A program made the position numbers and the translations under genes. From positions 1 to 13,222 of the forward strand of contig RKRS01000166.1 of NCBI GenBank assembly GCA_007571275.1: a stretch of DNA of 13,222 bases, given 5' to 3'. This DNA is from Dehalococcoidia bacterium. GTDB lineage: Bacteria; Chloroflexota; Dehalococcoidia; Bin125. Shown here in pieces: positions 1 to 8,139 of the stretch (positions are counted from its first letter, which is position 1; the number at the start of each line of letters is the position of its first letter). Under the pieces are notes generated by a model. It ran no database searches. It saw only the letters and a program-made list of their open reading frames with translations, and had not been told where the DNA came from.

Positions 1-744
1 CCGGACGGGCTTGTCTGGCGCACCAACAAAGACGGCTTTCGCTGGAACCGTACGGGTGGTCGGATCTTGCCAGGCCCTCAGCCGGATGACTATACGGGCG
101 GCTCGATCCACCGGGTGAACATCGAGACTGGCGCTGTCGAAACCGTCTACACCGAGTGCGATGGCATTTCGCTCAAGGGACCGAACGATATCGTTTTCGA
201 CAACGCCGGCGGCTTCTGGTTCTCCGACCTGGGCAAGAACCGAGAATTCGACCGTGACCTGGGCGCGCTCTATTACGCGACGGCCGACGGCAGCCATATT
301 TCTCGCGCCGCCTTCCCGATTCCCGGCGGCGCCAACGGCGTCGGTCTCTCGCCTGATGAGAAGCGGGTCTACATCGCTGAAACGCCAACCGGGCGTCTGT
401 TTGGCTGGGAGATCGCCGAGCCGGGCGTACTCGCGGCCGACAGCGCGGCAGCTGGATTCAACGCGTTCATTGCCAACGCCAGCGGTTACACCCTGTTTGA
501 TTCACTCGCTGTGGAGGAATCAGGCAAGGTCTGCGTGGCCACGATTGGCCCTGGCGGGATCACGGTGATTGATCCTGATACCAGGGAAGTCGAGCACGTC
601 GCTGTGGGTGATGATCCGCTGACCACGAACATCTGCTTCGGTGGCGCCGACATGCGTACGGCCTACATCACACTCTCGACCACAGGCCGCCTGGTTTCGT
701 GCCAATGGCCGCGCCCGGGCTTGCGACTCAACTACAACGCCTAG
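1..744 (+). CDS. SMP-30/gluconolactonase/LRE-like family protein, 5' end cut by window
   Basis: The reading frame is open from base 1 and stops with TAG at 742-744, giving 247 visible residues. A TTG at 67 could be read as a start, but homologous-looking sequence continues upstream of it, so the true start lies outside the window. Family hallmarks of the six-bladed propeller are visible: GPNDIVFD with the metal-ligand Asn, then WFSDLGK, ANGVGLSPDEKRVYIAET with the second Asn, and DSLAVEESGKVCVATIGPGG with the Asp expected to be the catalytic/metal residue. The N-terminal metal-binding Glu would lie off the window. Members hydrolyse sugar lactones or other lactones and esters with a divalent metal; the substrate cannot be told from sequence. 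No signal peptide can be assessed. The next gene starts 165 bases on behind its own candidate promoter, so a shared operon is unlikely. Confidence 0.85.
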   Translation, partial: PDGLVWRTNKDGFRWNRTGGRILPGPQPDDYTGGSIHRVNIETGAVETVYTECDGISLKGPNDIVFDNAGGFWFSDLGKNREFDRDLGALYYATADGSHISRAAFPIPGGANGVGLSPDEKRVYIAETPTGRLFGWEIAEPGVLAADSAAAGFNAFIANASGYTLFDSLAVEESGKVCVATIGPGGITVIDPDTREVEHVAVGDDPLTTNICFGGADMRTAYITLSTTGRLVSCQWPRPGLRLNYNA

Positions 745-805
745 GGCGCTGGGTCGATGACTACCTCTGCTTCAGTAGCAGGAAGCGTCTGTAGGCGTGC
801 TCGGC

Positions 806-834
806 TTGTCCCCTGTCTGAGGCGCGGATAGCAT
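806..834 (+). promoter_or_regulatory. candidate sigma-70-type promoter for nuoE-nuoF
   Basis: TTGTCC at 806-811 and TAGCAT at 829-834 are separated by exactly 17 bases, each matching 4 of 6 consensus positions. They lie 76 bases upstream of the nuoE-like start, in the only sizeable gap before that operon. This is pattern matching only. The rest of the 745-909 gap shows no convincing terminator for the upstream gene, only a weak CTGCT/AGCAG stem at 767-781. Confidence 0.35.
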
Positions 835-909
835 CTGCTTAACGCGTGCGGTTGGCGCTGTATCTGCGCCTGGCCGCGCTCAACCGTCAAGCGGGGGACG
901 GGAGCAGGG

Positions 910-1482
910 ATGGAACGGTTCGCTGGACTTCTTCAACAGTTGCCGCGTCATCAGGGGCAGATGCTGCGCGCCCTGCATCTGGCGCAAGCGGAACTGGGCT
1001 GGATCTCGCGTGACGCGATCCGCCTGATCGCGCGTCACCTGCGCGTGACCGAGGCGCAAGTCTACGGCCCCGCCACGTTCTATGCCGAGTTTCGGCACTC
1101 GCCACCGCCCAAAACGCTGGTGACGTGGTGCTCGGGGCCATCCTGCCGGGTGGTCGGCGGCGACCGGGTGAGGCGCATCTTCGAGGCCGAATTCGGCTGC
1201 CGGCTGGGCGAGAACACCCCCGATGACGAATTGGGATTGTGGCTGGGCCAGTGCAACGGCACCTGCGAGAAGGCGCCGATGGTCTGGGTCAATGGGCGCG
1301 TGATCGGCCCGCTCTCAATGGTGGAGTCGGTCAAACTGGCCCGCCGGCTCAAGCAGGGCGAAGATCCGCTGACCTGGCCGGAGCGACCGATCAAGATCGC
1401 TCCGGCGACATTCGTCGACGCCGAGACGACGTATGGATCCGAGCATGCGCACGATTCGACGAGTGATGGGGCGGTGTCATGA
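910..1482 (+). CDS. nuoE: NuoE-like 24 kDa [2Fe-2S] subunit of an NADH-oxidising complex
   Basis: The 190-residue protein is a thioredoxin-like ferredoxin of the complex I 24 kDa family. It would carry one [2Fe-2S] cluster and pair with the NuoF-like flavoprotein encoded next. The N-terminal helical part includes LAQAELGWISRDAIRLIARHL (broken here as LAQAELGW and ISRDAIRLIARHL) and the conserved VYGPATFYAEF at 51-61. The four cluster ligands are intact: C74 and C79 in CSGPSC, C115 and C119 in CNGTC, followed by the typical APMVWVNGRVIGPL. The ATG at 910 has a GGAG at 901-904 five bases upstream, and the N-terminus matches the family length. About 30 C-terminal residues after WPERP look disordered. 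The stop overlaps the nuoF start as ATGA, indicating translational coupling. The symbol is by homology; the complex it serves is not known, because no other Nuo subunits are present. Confidence 0.9.
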   Translation: MERFAGLLQQLPRHQGQMLRALHLAQAELGWISRDAIRLIARHLRVTEAQVYGPATFYAEFRHSPPPKTLVTWCSGPSCRVVGGDRVRRIFEAEFGCRLGENTPDDELGLWLGQCNGTCEKAPMVWVNGRVIGPLSMVESVKLARRLKQGEDPLTWPERPIKIAPATFVDAETTYGSEHAHDSTSDGAVS

Positions 1483-3389
1483 GCAGTGCATACGAAGAAA
1501 TTCGTGAAGCCGCCGAGCTGGCCGCGGCTCCGCGTCGTTCCCCGACACGACCACTCGTGCGGGTCGATCTGTCCACCTCATCCGTCGCCGCCGAGGCCGA
1601 TCGCCTCTGGGAAGCGCTGCCGGCGCCGGCAGCCGAGCTCGATGTTGATCTGATGCGTGTGGGCACGTTGGGTCTGTCCTGGCTCGAGCCGGTGGTTGAA
1701 GTGGAACGACCGGATATGGGCGCGGTGGTCTACGGACCGGTCCGTCCCGAGCAGGCCAGCGAGTTTCTGGCGGCCGCCTTGGGCGACAACCCGACCGAAC
1801 AGGCCGCGCAATGGCTGATCGGCGCCCGTACGCCCGCGCCTGGTATCCCTGCGCTGAGCGATCACCCGTTCTGGGGCCCGCAGGAGCGGCGTCTGATGCA
1901 GTGGATGGGCGTGATCGATCCAGAATCGATTGACGAAGCGATCGCCGTAGGCGCGTACGAGGCGCTGGACCACGCGGTCGGGATGGATCCGATGGCGATC
2001 TGCGACCTCGTGCTGGCGGCTGGCGTCGGCGGCCGCGGCGGCGGCGGATTCCCCGCCGGACAGAAGTGGAAGTTCCTGCTCGGCGCGCCCGGTCCGACCA
2101 AGTACCTGGTCTGCAACGCCGATGAAGGCGACCCCGGCGCGTTCGTCAACCGAGTGCTGATGGAATCCGACCCGCACCTGGTGATCGAAGGCATGGCGAT
2201 CGCGGGCAAGGCTACCGGGGCTGATTACGGATTCATCTACATCCGTGATGAGTATCCGCTCTCGATTGCGCGCATGGAGTTGGCGCTCGAACAGGCGCGG
2301 GCGCGTGGCGTGATCGGCCAGGACATTTTCGGGTCCGGGTTCGACTTCGACCTGGAAATCACGCGCGGCGCGGGGTCGTATGTCTGCGGCGAGGAGACGG
2401 GGTTGATCGCTTCGGTCGAAGGTCTGCGCGGGATGCCCAAGATTCGCCCGCCGTTCCCGGCGCAAAAGGGCGTCTTCTCCGAGCCCTCGAATGTCAACAA
2501 CACCGAGACCTACGCCAATGTGCCGCTGATTGTCCGCAACGGCGCCGCCTGGTATCGCCAGCACGGCACGGAGTCAGACCCGGGCACGAAGATGTTCTCG
2601 ATCTCGGGCGCGCTCGAGCGCCCGGGCATTCTTGAGGTGCCATTTGGGATGGGCATGGACGAACTCCTGCTCGGCTGCGGCGGCGGTCCGCCCGACGGTC
2701 ACACGCCCAAGGGCATCCAACCAGGCGGACCGCTCGGCGGTCTGCTGCCCGCCTCCGACCTCGGGCTCAAACTCGAGCGTCCGCCCTTCACCGAGCGCGG
2801 CGTGCTGCTCGGCTCAGGCGGGCTGATTCTGTTCGATGAACGCGCCTCGGCGGTCGATCTGACCAAGTACTTCTCAGAGTTCTGCGAGGACGAATCGTGC
2901 GGTCGCTGCACGACCTGCCACGGCGGCTCCCAGCGGTTGGTCGAAGTGCTCGAACGAATCATGCATGGCGACGGCCGTCAGGAAGACCTGGAGCGGATCG
3001 GCGCGATCGACAAGACGCTGCAGAACGCGAATTGTCTGCACGGTCAGTTCACGCCATACGCGGTGCGCGGGTTGGTCAACTACTTCCGCGATGAGCTGGA
3101 CGTGCATATCGAGGAGAAGCGGGATCCGGCGCGAGTCGCGCCCGGCTTGACTCGCTACCTGATTACGGATCAATCCGATCCAGCCCTGGAAGAAGCCGCG
3201 GCGCTCTGCCCCACGAGCTGTATCGCGCGAGCGCCTGTCGAGGGCGCAGAGGACGACGATGCGTCCGAGGCCCAGGGGGACTGGCGGATTCACGAACCCA
3301 GCTGCATCCACTGCGATGCCTGCCGCGAGATCGCGCCCGACGCGATTCGGGTGGAGGACCGCTTCCTGACCATGCTCTCGGTGGTCTGA
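1479..3389 (+). CDS. nuoF: NuoF-like FMN/NADH-binding subunit with degenerate N-terminal and FixX-like C-terminal domains
   Basis: The 636-residue flavoprotein belongs to the 51 kDa (NuoF/HoxF/FdsB) family, which takes hydride from NADH to FMN. Residues 28-100 resemble the thioredoxin-like [2Fe-2S] domain found on HndC/FdsB-type proteins, but the ligand motif reads GTLGLSWLEP, with T63 and S67 where Cys is expected. The core runs from about 150 to 540: FMN-loop GVGGRGGGGFPAGQKWKF (182-199), CNADEGDPGAFVNR (212-225), GAGSYVCGEETG (297-308), and [4Fe-4S] ligands C474, C477, C480 and C519. The C-terminal ~65 residues hold CPTSC (577-581) and CIHCDAC (609-615), a one-cluster ferredoxin arrangement like FixX or ETF-ubiquinone oxidoreductase. 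It is longer than plain NuoF (about 430-450). The start overlaps nuoE. A full complex I is unlikely from this locus; an NADH-linked oxidoreductase head with unknown acceptor is the best call. Confidence 0.9.
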   Translation: MSSAYEEIREAAELAAAPRRSPTRPLVRVDLSTSSVAAEADRLWEALPAPAAELDVDLMRVGTLGLSWLEPVVEVERPDMGAVVYGPVRPEQASEFLAAALGDNPTEQAAQWLIGARTPAPGIPALSDHPFWGPQERRLMQWMGVIDPESIDEAIAVGAYEALDHAVGMDPMAICDLVLAAGVGGRGGGGFPAGQKWKFLLGAPGPTKYLVCNADEGDPGAFVNRVLMESDPHLVIEGMAIAGKATGADYGFIYIRDEYPLSIARMELALEQARARGVIGQDIFGSGFDFDLEITRGAGSYVCGEETGLIASVEGLRGMPKIRPPFPAQKGVFSEPSNVNNTETYANVPLIVRNGAAWYRQHGTESDPGTKMFSISGALERPGILEVPFGMGMDELLLGCGGGPPDGHTPKGIQPGGPLGGLLPASDLGLKLERPPFTERGVLLGSGGLILFDERASAVDLTKYFSEFCEDESCGRCTTCHGGSQRLVEVLERIMHGDGRQEDLERIGAIDKTLQNANCLHGQFTPYAVRGLVNYFRDELDVHIEEKRDPARVAPGLTRYLITDQSDPALEEAAALCPTSCIARAPVEGAEDDDASEAQGDWRIHEPSCIHCDACREIAPDAIRVEDRFLTMLSVV

Positions 3390-3447
3390 GCCGCCCGCTC
3401 TCGTTCTCGGTTGTCCACAGACTGCACACCGCTACCAACGAAGCGTC

Positions 3448-3477
3448 CAGATCATATGGTCATGCGCCCATGATCTG
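3448..3477 (+). terminator. weak hairpin after nuoF, possible terminator
   Basis: CAGATCAT at 3448-3455 is the exact reverse complement of ATGATCTG at 3470-3477, with a 14-base loop and a short TTT right after the stem. It lies 58 bases past the nuoF stop and before the mutS start region. The stem is only half GC and the T-run is short, so it may be a weak terminator or an operator-like palindrome. Confidence 0.3.
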
Positions 3478-3509
3478 TTTGCAATTGATAAACTGCATCA
3501 GCAGTTACT

Positions 3510-3557
3510 CAGATAATCTTGATCGTGATACACGGTAACGTGTAGATCGCGTATAGG
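3510..3557 (+). promoter_or_regulatory. AT-richer mutS upstream region with GATAAT and a bulged inverted repeat
   Basis: GATAAT at 3512-3517 matches 5 of 6 bases of a -10 hexamer, but no good -35 lies 16-18 bases upstream. Just downstream, GATC plus TACACG (3521-3524, 3529-3534) pairs with CGTGTA plus GATC (3539-3548) around a GTAA centre, with a four-base bulge on the left arm. The repeat ends 18 bases before the mutS ATG, where the ribosome-binding site is weak (AGG at 3555-3557). It could be an operator or a 5' UTR hairpin. The mapping of a promoter here is tentative. Confidence 0.3.
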
Positions 3558-3566
3558 CTATGTGGC

Positions 3567-6287
3567 ATGGTGACACCGGTTCGACGGCAGTATCTGGATC
3601 TGAAGGCTCGCTATCCGGACGCGATCCTGCTGTTCCGGCTGGGTGATTTCTATGAGACGTTCGATGAGGATGCGAAGCTGCTGGCGGATGAGCTGGATAT
3701 CGCCCTGACCTCGAAGCCGATGGGCGGCGGATTGCGCTCGCCTCTGGCCGGGGTGCCGGTGCGCTCGGTCGAGCAGCACCTGACCAGACTGATCGAGCGT
3801 GGCCATCGGGTGGCGATCTGCGAGCAGCTCGAGCACCCTCACGCATCCCGCGGACTGGTCAAGCGCGGCGTGGTGCGGGTGGTCTCGCCAGGCACGGCGC
3901 TTGAGCCCTCATTGCTGGAAGCGGGCGAGGCCTCTGCCTGCGCGGCGGTGTTGCTCCGTCGATCTCGTCGCGCCATGCAGCTGGGCGTCGCCGCGGCCGA
4001 CATCACCACTGGCGCCTGTCATCTCGCCGAGCTCGGCGGAGCAGCGGATCAGGCGGACACGCTTTGGCGGCAGGCCGCCGACCTGCTTGAACGGTTGGGC
4101 GCGCGCGAGCTACTGCTGCCGGAGGATGGCGAGCCAGCGGCGCTGCATCTGCCCGTCACCCGACGCCCGCAGTTCGAGTTTCGCGCCGACCAGGCCGAAC
4201 GCATGTTGCAGGCCCAGTACGGAGCGCCCGCCGCTGCCTTTGGCCTGGATCAGGACAGCGTCGCTTTGGGCGCCGTGGGAGCATTACTCAGCTATCTGCG
4301 CGTCGCCTTGCCGGATCCCGAGACGTCAGCCGGGCAGGGGCGAGGCGAGATGCTACGGCATCTCTCTCGACCGCGCTGGTTCGAGGCCGAGGCGCACTTG
4401 CAGTGGGACCAGGCGACCCAGCGAGCCTTGGCCGTGTCTACAGCGGGGCCGATTGAGGCGCGTGGCTCGGGTCCGCGCACGCTGCTGGAAGTGGTGGATC
4501 GCTGTGGCTCGGCGCCGGGCCGACGCTGGCTGCGGACGGCGGTGCTTTCTCCGCTCCTTGACCTCGAGCGAATCGGGCGGCGACTGGACCGGGTCGAGGG
4601 CTTGGTCCGCCGCCCCGCCCTGCGTCGGGGGCTGGCCGCGCGACTGCGAGGCTCCGCCGATATCGAGCGATTGTTCGGACGGGCGGCGTCCGGGTTGGCG
4701 CTGCCGCTCGAGTTAGCCACCCTGGCTCGTGGATTGCTGTCGGCGGCCGAGTTGTCAGCCATGCTTCGTGAGGCGGCGATCGAGGAGGATGGAGCGCTAT
4801 GCGCGCTCGTGGAGCGGTTGGAGCCGGTTCCCGAGGCAGCTGAGCGAATGTCTCAGGCGCTGGAGGAGCGTCCGGCGGCAGAGTTTGGTCGTGGCGTGGT
4901 GCGGCCAGGTGTGGACGCCGAGATTGATCGTCAGCGAGTAGTGCTGGAACAGGCGCGTGAACGACTCTTACGACTGGAATCAGAGCTACAGGCGGAAACC
5001 GGCATCGCGGGACTGCGAGTGGGGTACCACCGTACGTTCGGCTATCACATCGAGCTGAACCGCTCACAGTCCCGGCATGCGCCCGAGACCTGGGAACGGC
5101 GGCAGTCTCTGCGTGATCGGGAACGCTTCAGCGAACCTCGGTTGCGAGCAATAGAACAGCAGCTGGAGACAGCAGAGGACCGGCTGGCCGAAGCGGAGCA
5201 GGCCTGTGTTGAACGGTTGCGTCAGGCGCTCGTGGCTGAGGCGGAATCGGTGCAGCGGATCGCGGGCGCCCTGGCCCGGCTCGACGCAGCTTGCGCGCTG
5301 GCCACGGTCGCAGCCGAACAAGCCTGGACGCGCCCGGCGCTCGATCATACTGGCGCGCTCGAGATCGAGGGCGGCCGACATCCGATCGTCGAGGCCGCAT
5401 CGGCCCAGGGAGCGTTCGTACCGAATGACCTGCGTCTCGCTGACGATGGCCTGCAGGCGCCGCAGTTACTCCTGGTCACCGGCCCCAATATGGCGGGCAA
5501 GTCAACCTATCTGCGCCAGTCCGCGCTGATCGTCATCCTGGCCCAGGCGGGATCGTTCGTGCCGGCCGAGCGAGCCCGGATCGGTCTGGTCGATCGCATC
5601 TTCGCTCGAGTCGGCGCGCACGACGATCTGGCCGCGGGTCGCTCGACGTTCATGGTCGAGATGCTGGAGACCGCCCGCCTGCTGCATGGAGCGACGGCGA
5701 GGTCGTTGGTACTGCTGGACGAGATTGGCCGCGGCACCTCAACCTGGGACGGCCTGGCCATCGCTCAGGCTGTGGCCGAATCGCTGGCCGGAGGGTGTCA
5801 GTCCGATCGGGCCGAGCGCGGCCCGAGAACGCTGTTCGCGACCCATTTTCATGAGCTCACCTCGCTCTCGGGCAGTCTGTCTCGCGTAGCTAACTCCGCC
5901 GTGCAGGTCGAGGAAACGGCTGAGGGTCAGATCGAGTTTCTGTATCGCATCGCTCCCGGCGCGGCCGACCGCTCATACGGCGTGCATGTGGCGGCCCAGG
6001 CTGGCTTGCCTATCGAAGTGATTGAACGGGCTCGCCGCCTGTTGGACGAGCTGGAGCAGCGACCGAGCGCCCCGGCCGAGATCCTGTCCGCGCCGGTGAC
6101 GCCCCAATCTCCCCAGCTGATGCTGATGCCGCCGCCCGGGCATCCGATGTTGCGCGATCTGGCTGATCTTGACGTGGACGGGATTACGCCCCTGGAGGCG
6201 ATTTCGGCGCTCTACGCGCTGCGCGATCAGGCCCGATCAGAACTGCGCGGTCTACGTTCAGGCGGAGTCGCGGAGGCTGGGATATGA
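3567..6287 (+). CDS. mutS: DNA mismatch repair protein MutS
   Basis: The 906-residue protein is a full-length MutS1-type mismatch sensor, somewhat longer than the E. coli protein (853). The N-terminal mismatch-binding domain has the diagnostic Phe-X-Glu motif (F28, Y29, E30 in GDFYETF), followed by GVPVRSVEQHLTRLIERG and VAICEQLE. Connector and lever regions contain arginine-rich helices, and the clamp region includes GLRVGYHRTFGYHIELNRS. The ATPase has Walker A GPNMAGKST (639-647), the STFMVEM signature, Walker B LLDEIGRGTSTWDG (716-729) and the FATHFHEL switch. A C-terminal TPLEAISALYALR helix is the usual tail. The ATG at 3567 puts the family-typical start (TPVRRQYLDLKARYPDAILL) at the N-terminus. 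The stop overlaps the mutL start by ATGA, so both are made from one message. The presence of the Phe-X-Glu motif argues against MutS2 or a non-repair paralogue. Confidence 0.97.
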   Translation: MVTPVRRQYLDLKARYPDAILLFRLGDFYETFDEDAKLLADELDIALTSKPMGGGLRSPLAGVPVRSVEQHLTRLIERGHRVAICEQLEHPHASRGLVKRGVVRVVSPGTALEPSLLEAGEASACAAVLLRRSRRAMQLGVAAADITTGACHLAELGGAADQADTLWRQAADLLERLGARELLLPEDGEPAALHLPVTRRPQFEFRADQAERMLQAQYGAPAAAFGLDQDSVALGAVGALLSYLRVALPDPETSAGQGRGEMLRHLSRPRWFEAEAHLQWDQATQRALAVSTAGPIEARGSGPRTLLEVVDRCGSAPGRRWLRTAVLSPLLDLERIGRRLDRVEGLVRRPALRRGLAARLRGSADIERLFGRAASGLALPLELATLARGLLSAAELSAMLREAAIEEDGALCALVERLEPVPEAAERMSQALEERPAAEFGRGVVRPGVDAEIDRQRVVLEQARERLLRLESELQAETGIAGLRVGYHRTFGYHIELNRSQSRHAPETWERRQSLRDRERFSEPRLRAIEQQLETAEDRLAEAEQACVERLRQALVAEAESVQRIAGALARLDAACALATVAAEQAWTRPALDHTGALEIEGGRHPIVEAASAQGAFVPNDLRLADDGLQAPQLLLVTGPNMAGKSTYLRQSALIVILAQAGSFVPAERARIGLVDRIFARVGAHDDLAAGRSTFMVEMLETARLLHGATARSLVLLDEIGRGTSTWDGLAIAQAVAESLAGGCQSDRAERGPRTLFATHFHELTSLSGSLSRVANSAVQVEETAEGQIEFLYRIAPGAADRSYGVHVAAQAGLPIEVIERARRLLDELEQRPSAPAEILSAPVTPQSPQLMLMPPPGHPMLRDLADLDVDGITPLEAISALYALRDQARSELRGLRSGGVAEAGI

Positions 6288-8119
6288 CGACGCTTCAGTC
6301 GACGGAGCAGATGGCGACCGTAGCGGCGCAACGGCCAATTCGCGAGCTACCCGAGCTGGTCGCCGCGCAGATCGCGGCGGGCGAAGTGATCGAGCGGCCG
6401 GCGGCCGTGCTGAAGGAGCTGCTGGAAAACGCGCTTGATGCAGGCGCGCGGCGGATCGCGGTGGAGATCAGTGGAGCCGGACGAGATCGCATTGCGGTGC
6501 ACGATGACGGGGTCGGCGTCCCCGCCGAGCAGGTAGCGCTCGCCTTCCAGCGGCATGCGACCTCGAAATTGGGGAGCGTCGAAGATTTGAGTCGTCTTTC
6601 CAGCTACGGCTTTCGTGGCGAGGCGCTGCCAGCGATCGCGGCCGCGGCCGGGCGACTGCGACTCACAACCAGAACGGCGGAGTCGAGCGCGGCCAGCCTG
6701 ATCGAATTTGAACGAGGCAGTACGAGCGGTCTACGCCCCGCGGCGCGGGCAGTTGGCACGTCGGTGGAGGTCGTCGATCTGTTCGCCGCCCAACCGGCCC
6801 GTCGTGCGTTCCTGGCCGGCGCGCGAGCCGAACGCGCCGCATTGCTACGGGTGGCTTCCGATGTGGTCCTGGCCCATCCCGAGTGCTCGCTGCGCGTCAC
6901 CGTGGATAGTCGCACACCACTCGAACACGAAGCGGTGGATGGACTCGATCAGGAAGCGGCGCTACGCGAGGGACTGGCGTCCGTGTTCAGTTCCGTCGCA
7001 GCGCAGCGGGCGGTCTGGCTTGAGGCGCAATCCGAGCGGTTCGGTCTGTCGCTGGACGGCTTTGCCGGGGCGTCGGACGACGCGCGGCGCACGCGCGAGC
7101 GGATGCGGCTCTTCGTCAATGGACGACCGGTGCATGATCGCCGACTGTCGTACGCGGTGCAGGAAGCGTACCGCGACTGGCTGGGCGCGGGCGAGTTTCC
7201 ACTGATCGTGGCGCGGCTGCGAGTACCGCCTGAGGCGGTCGACGTCAACATCCACCCGGCCAAGACTGAGGTCAAGCTGCGCGACTCCGACGCGGCGTTC
7301 TCCATGCTCCAACGCGCGATCCGCGAGGCGTTGTCGCGCGACCGCTACGCAGCGCCGCGGCGCTGGTCGTCGGATCTGGAGTACGCAGACGACGCCGGGC
7401 TCGCGGCCCTGGCCGCGGCTGAGCGGGCCACGGGCTCGGCGCCCACGCCGCGTCTGGCGATGCCCGCCCCTGAGCTTCGTCAACAGATCGTCGCCGAGCC
7501 AGCGCTGGCTCCGCAGTTTGAGACGCAGGCGGAAACTGCGGCCACAGCGCTGCCCCCGCTGCGAATGATTGGTCAATTACACCGCACCTTCATCATCGCC
7601 GAGGGACCGGCCGGCTTGGTCCTGGTCGACCAACACGGGGCGCATGAGCGGGTGATGTACGAACGGTTGCTGGCTCACTCGAACGAGCCTGCCTCCGCAA
7701 GGCAACCGCTACTCGAGCCGCTTCTGCTCGCGTTGGATGCGGATGAGGCGCTCAACTGGGAAGCGGCGGAGGCGCAGCTACGTTATCTGGGCTTTGAGGC
7801 GGAACTGTTCGGCGAGCGCGCCTTGAGGTTGCGCGCAGTGCCCGGCGCGCTCGCCACTGTGGACGCCCAGGCGTTGGTGCGAGGCATACTGTCCGATCTC
7901 GACCCGGGCCTGGCCGAGCCGCAGCGCTTCGATCGGGCGGCGGTCTCCGCCGCCTGCCATGGCTCGGTCCGGCGTGGGCAGGTGCTGGACACCACCGCAA
8001 TGGCGACGCTCTTGCGCGATCTCGAGCGCTGCGCCCAGCCGCACTCCTGTCCGCATGGCCGCCCGACGCTGATTGAGATCAGCGCGGACGACGTGTTACG
8101 TGAGTTTCGCCGCAAGTAG
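6284..8119 (+). CDS. mutL: DNA mismatch repair protein MutL, endonuclease type
   Basis: The 611-residue GHKL ATPase couples MutS to downstream repair. The N-terminal ATPase shows AAGEVIERP, KELLENALDAGA with catalytic E45 and Mg-binding N49, DDGVG (74-78), ATSK (92-95) and GFRGEAL (109-115), then the transducer motif VNIHPAKTEVKL. A proline/alanine-rich linker (about 370-425) leads to the dimerisation domain. That domain has the metal-dependent nicking motifs known from MutL/PMS2: DQHGAHERVMYE (449-460, with Gly where DQHA is usual), AC at 557-558, CPHGRP (589-594) and a terminal FRR. E. coli-type MutL lacks these, so strand nicking is expected to be by MutL itself. The ATG at 6284 overlaps the mutS stop, with GGAGG about ten bases upstream inside mutS. 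It ends 20 bases before a strong hairpin. Confidence 0.96.
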   Translation: MTTLQSTEQMATVAAQRPIRELPELVAAQIAAGEVIERPAAVLKELLENALDAGARRIAVEISGAGRDRIAVHDDGVGVPAEQVALAFQRHATSKLGSVEDLSRLSSYGFRGEALPAIAAAAGRLRLTTRTAESSAASLIEFERGSTSGLRPAARAVGTSVEVVDLFAAQPARRAFLAGARAERAALLRVASDVVLAHPECSLRVTVDSRTPLEHEAVDGLDQEAALREGLASVFSSVAAQRAVWLEAQSERFGLSLDGFAGASDDARRTRERMRLFVNGRPVHDRRLSYAVQEAYRDWLGAGEFPLIVARLRVPPEAVDVNIHPAKTEVKLRDSDAAFSMLQRAIREALSRDRYAAPRRWSSDLEYADDAGLAALAAAERATGSAPTPRLAMPAPELRQQIVAEPALAPQFETQAETAATALPPLRMIGQLHRTFIIAEGPAGLVLVDQHGAHERVMYERLLAHSNEPASARQPLLEPLLLALDADEALNWEAAEAQLRYLGFEAELFGERALRLRAVPGALATVDAQALVRGILSDLDPGLAEPQRFDRAAVSAACHGSVRRGQVLDTTAMATLLRDLERCAQPHSCPHGRPTLIEISADDVLREFRRK

Positions 8120-8139
8120 CTCCATGGCTCTGGCAAACG

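Noticed and set aside
67..69. TTG as start of the lactonase-family gene
   Set aside because: The frame stays open to base 1 and the metal-binding N-terminal blade would be missing, so the gene is better described as cut by the window.
1578..2564. Long minus-strand open frame (328 codons) opposite nuoF
   Set aside because: High GC leaves few stops in the opposite frame. The predicted protein shows no family motifs, while the plus strand has a well-conserved NuoF.
3411..3419. TTGTCCACA, one base off a DnaA box
   Set aside because: Only one such site was noticed in the gap, with no cluster, AT-rich unwinding region or dnaA/dnaN neighbours, so an origin is not supported.
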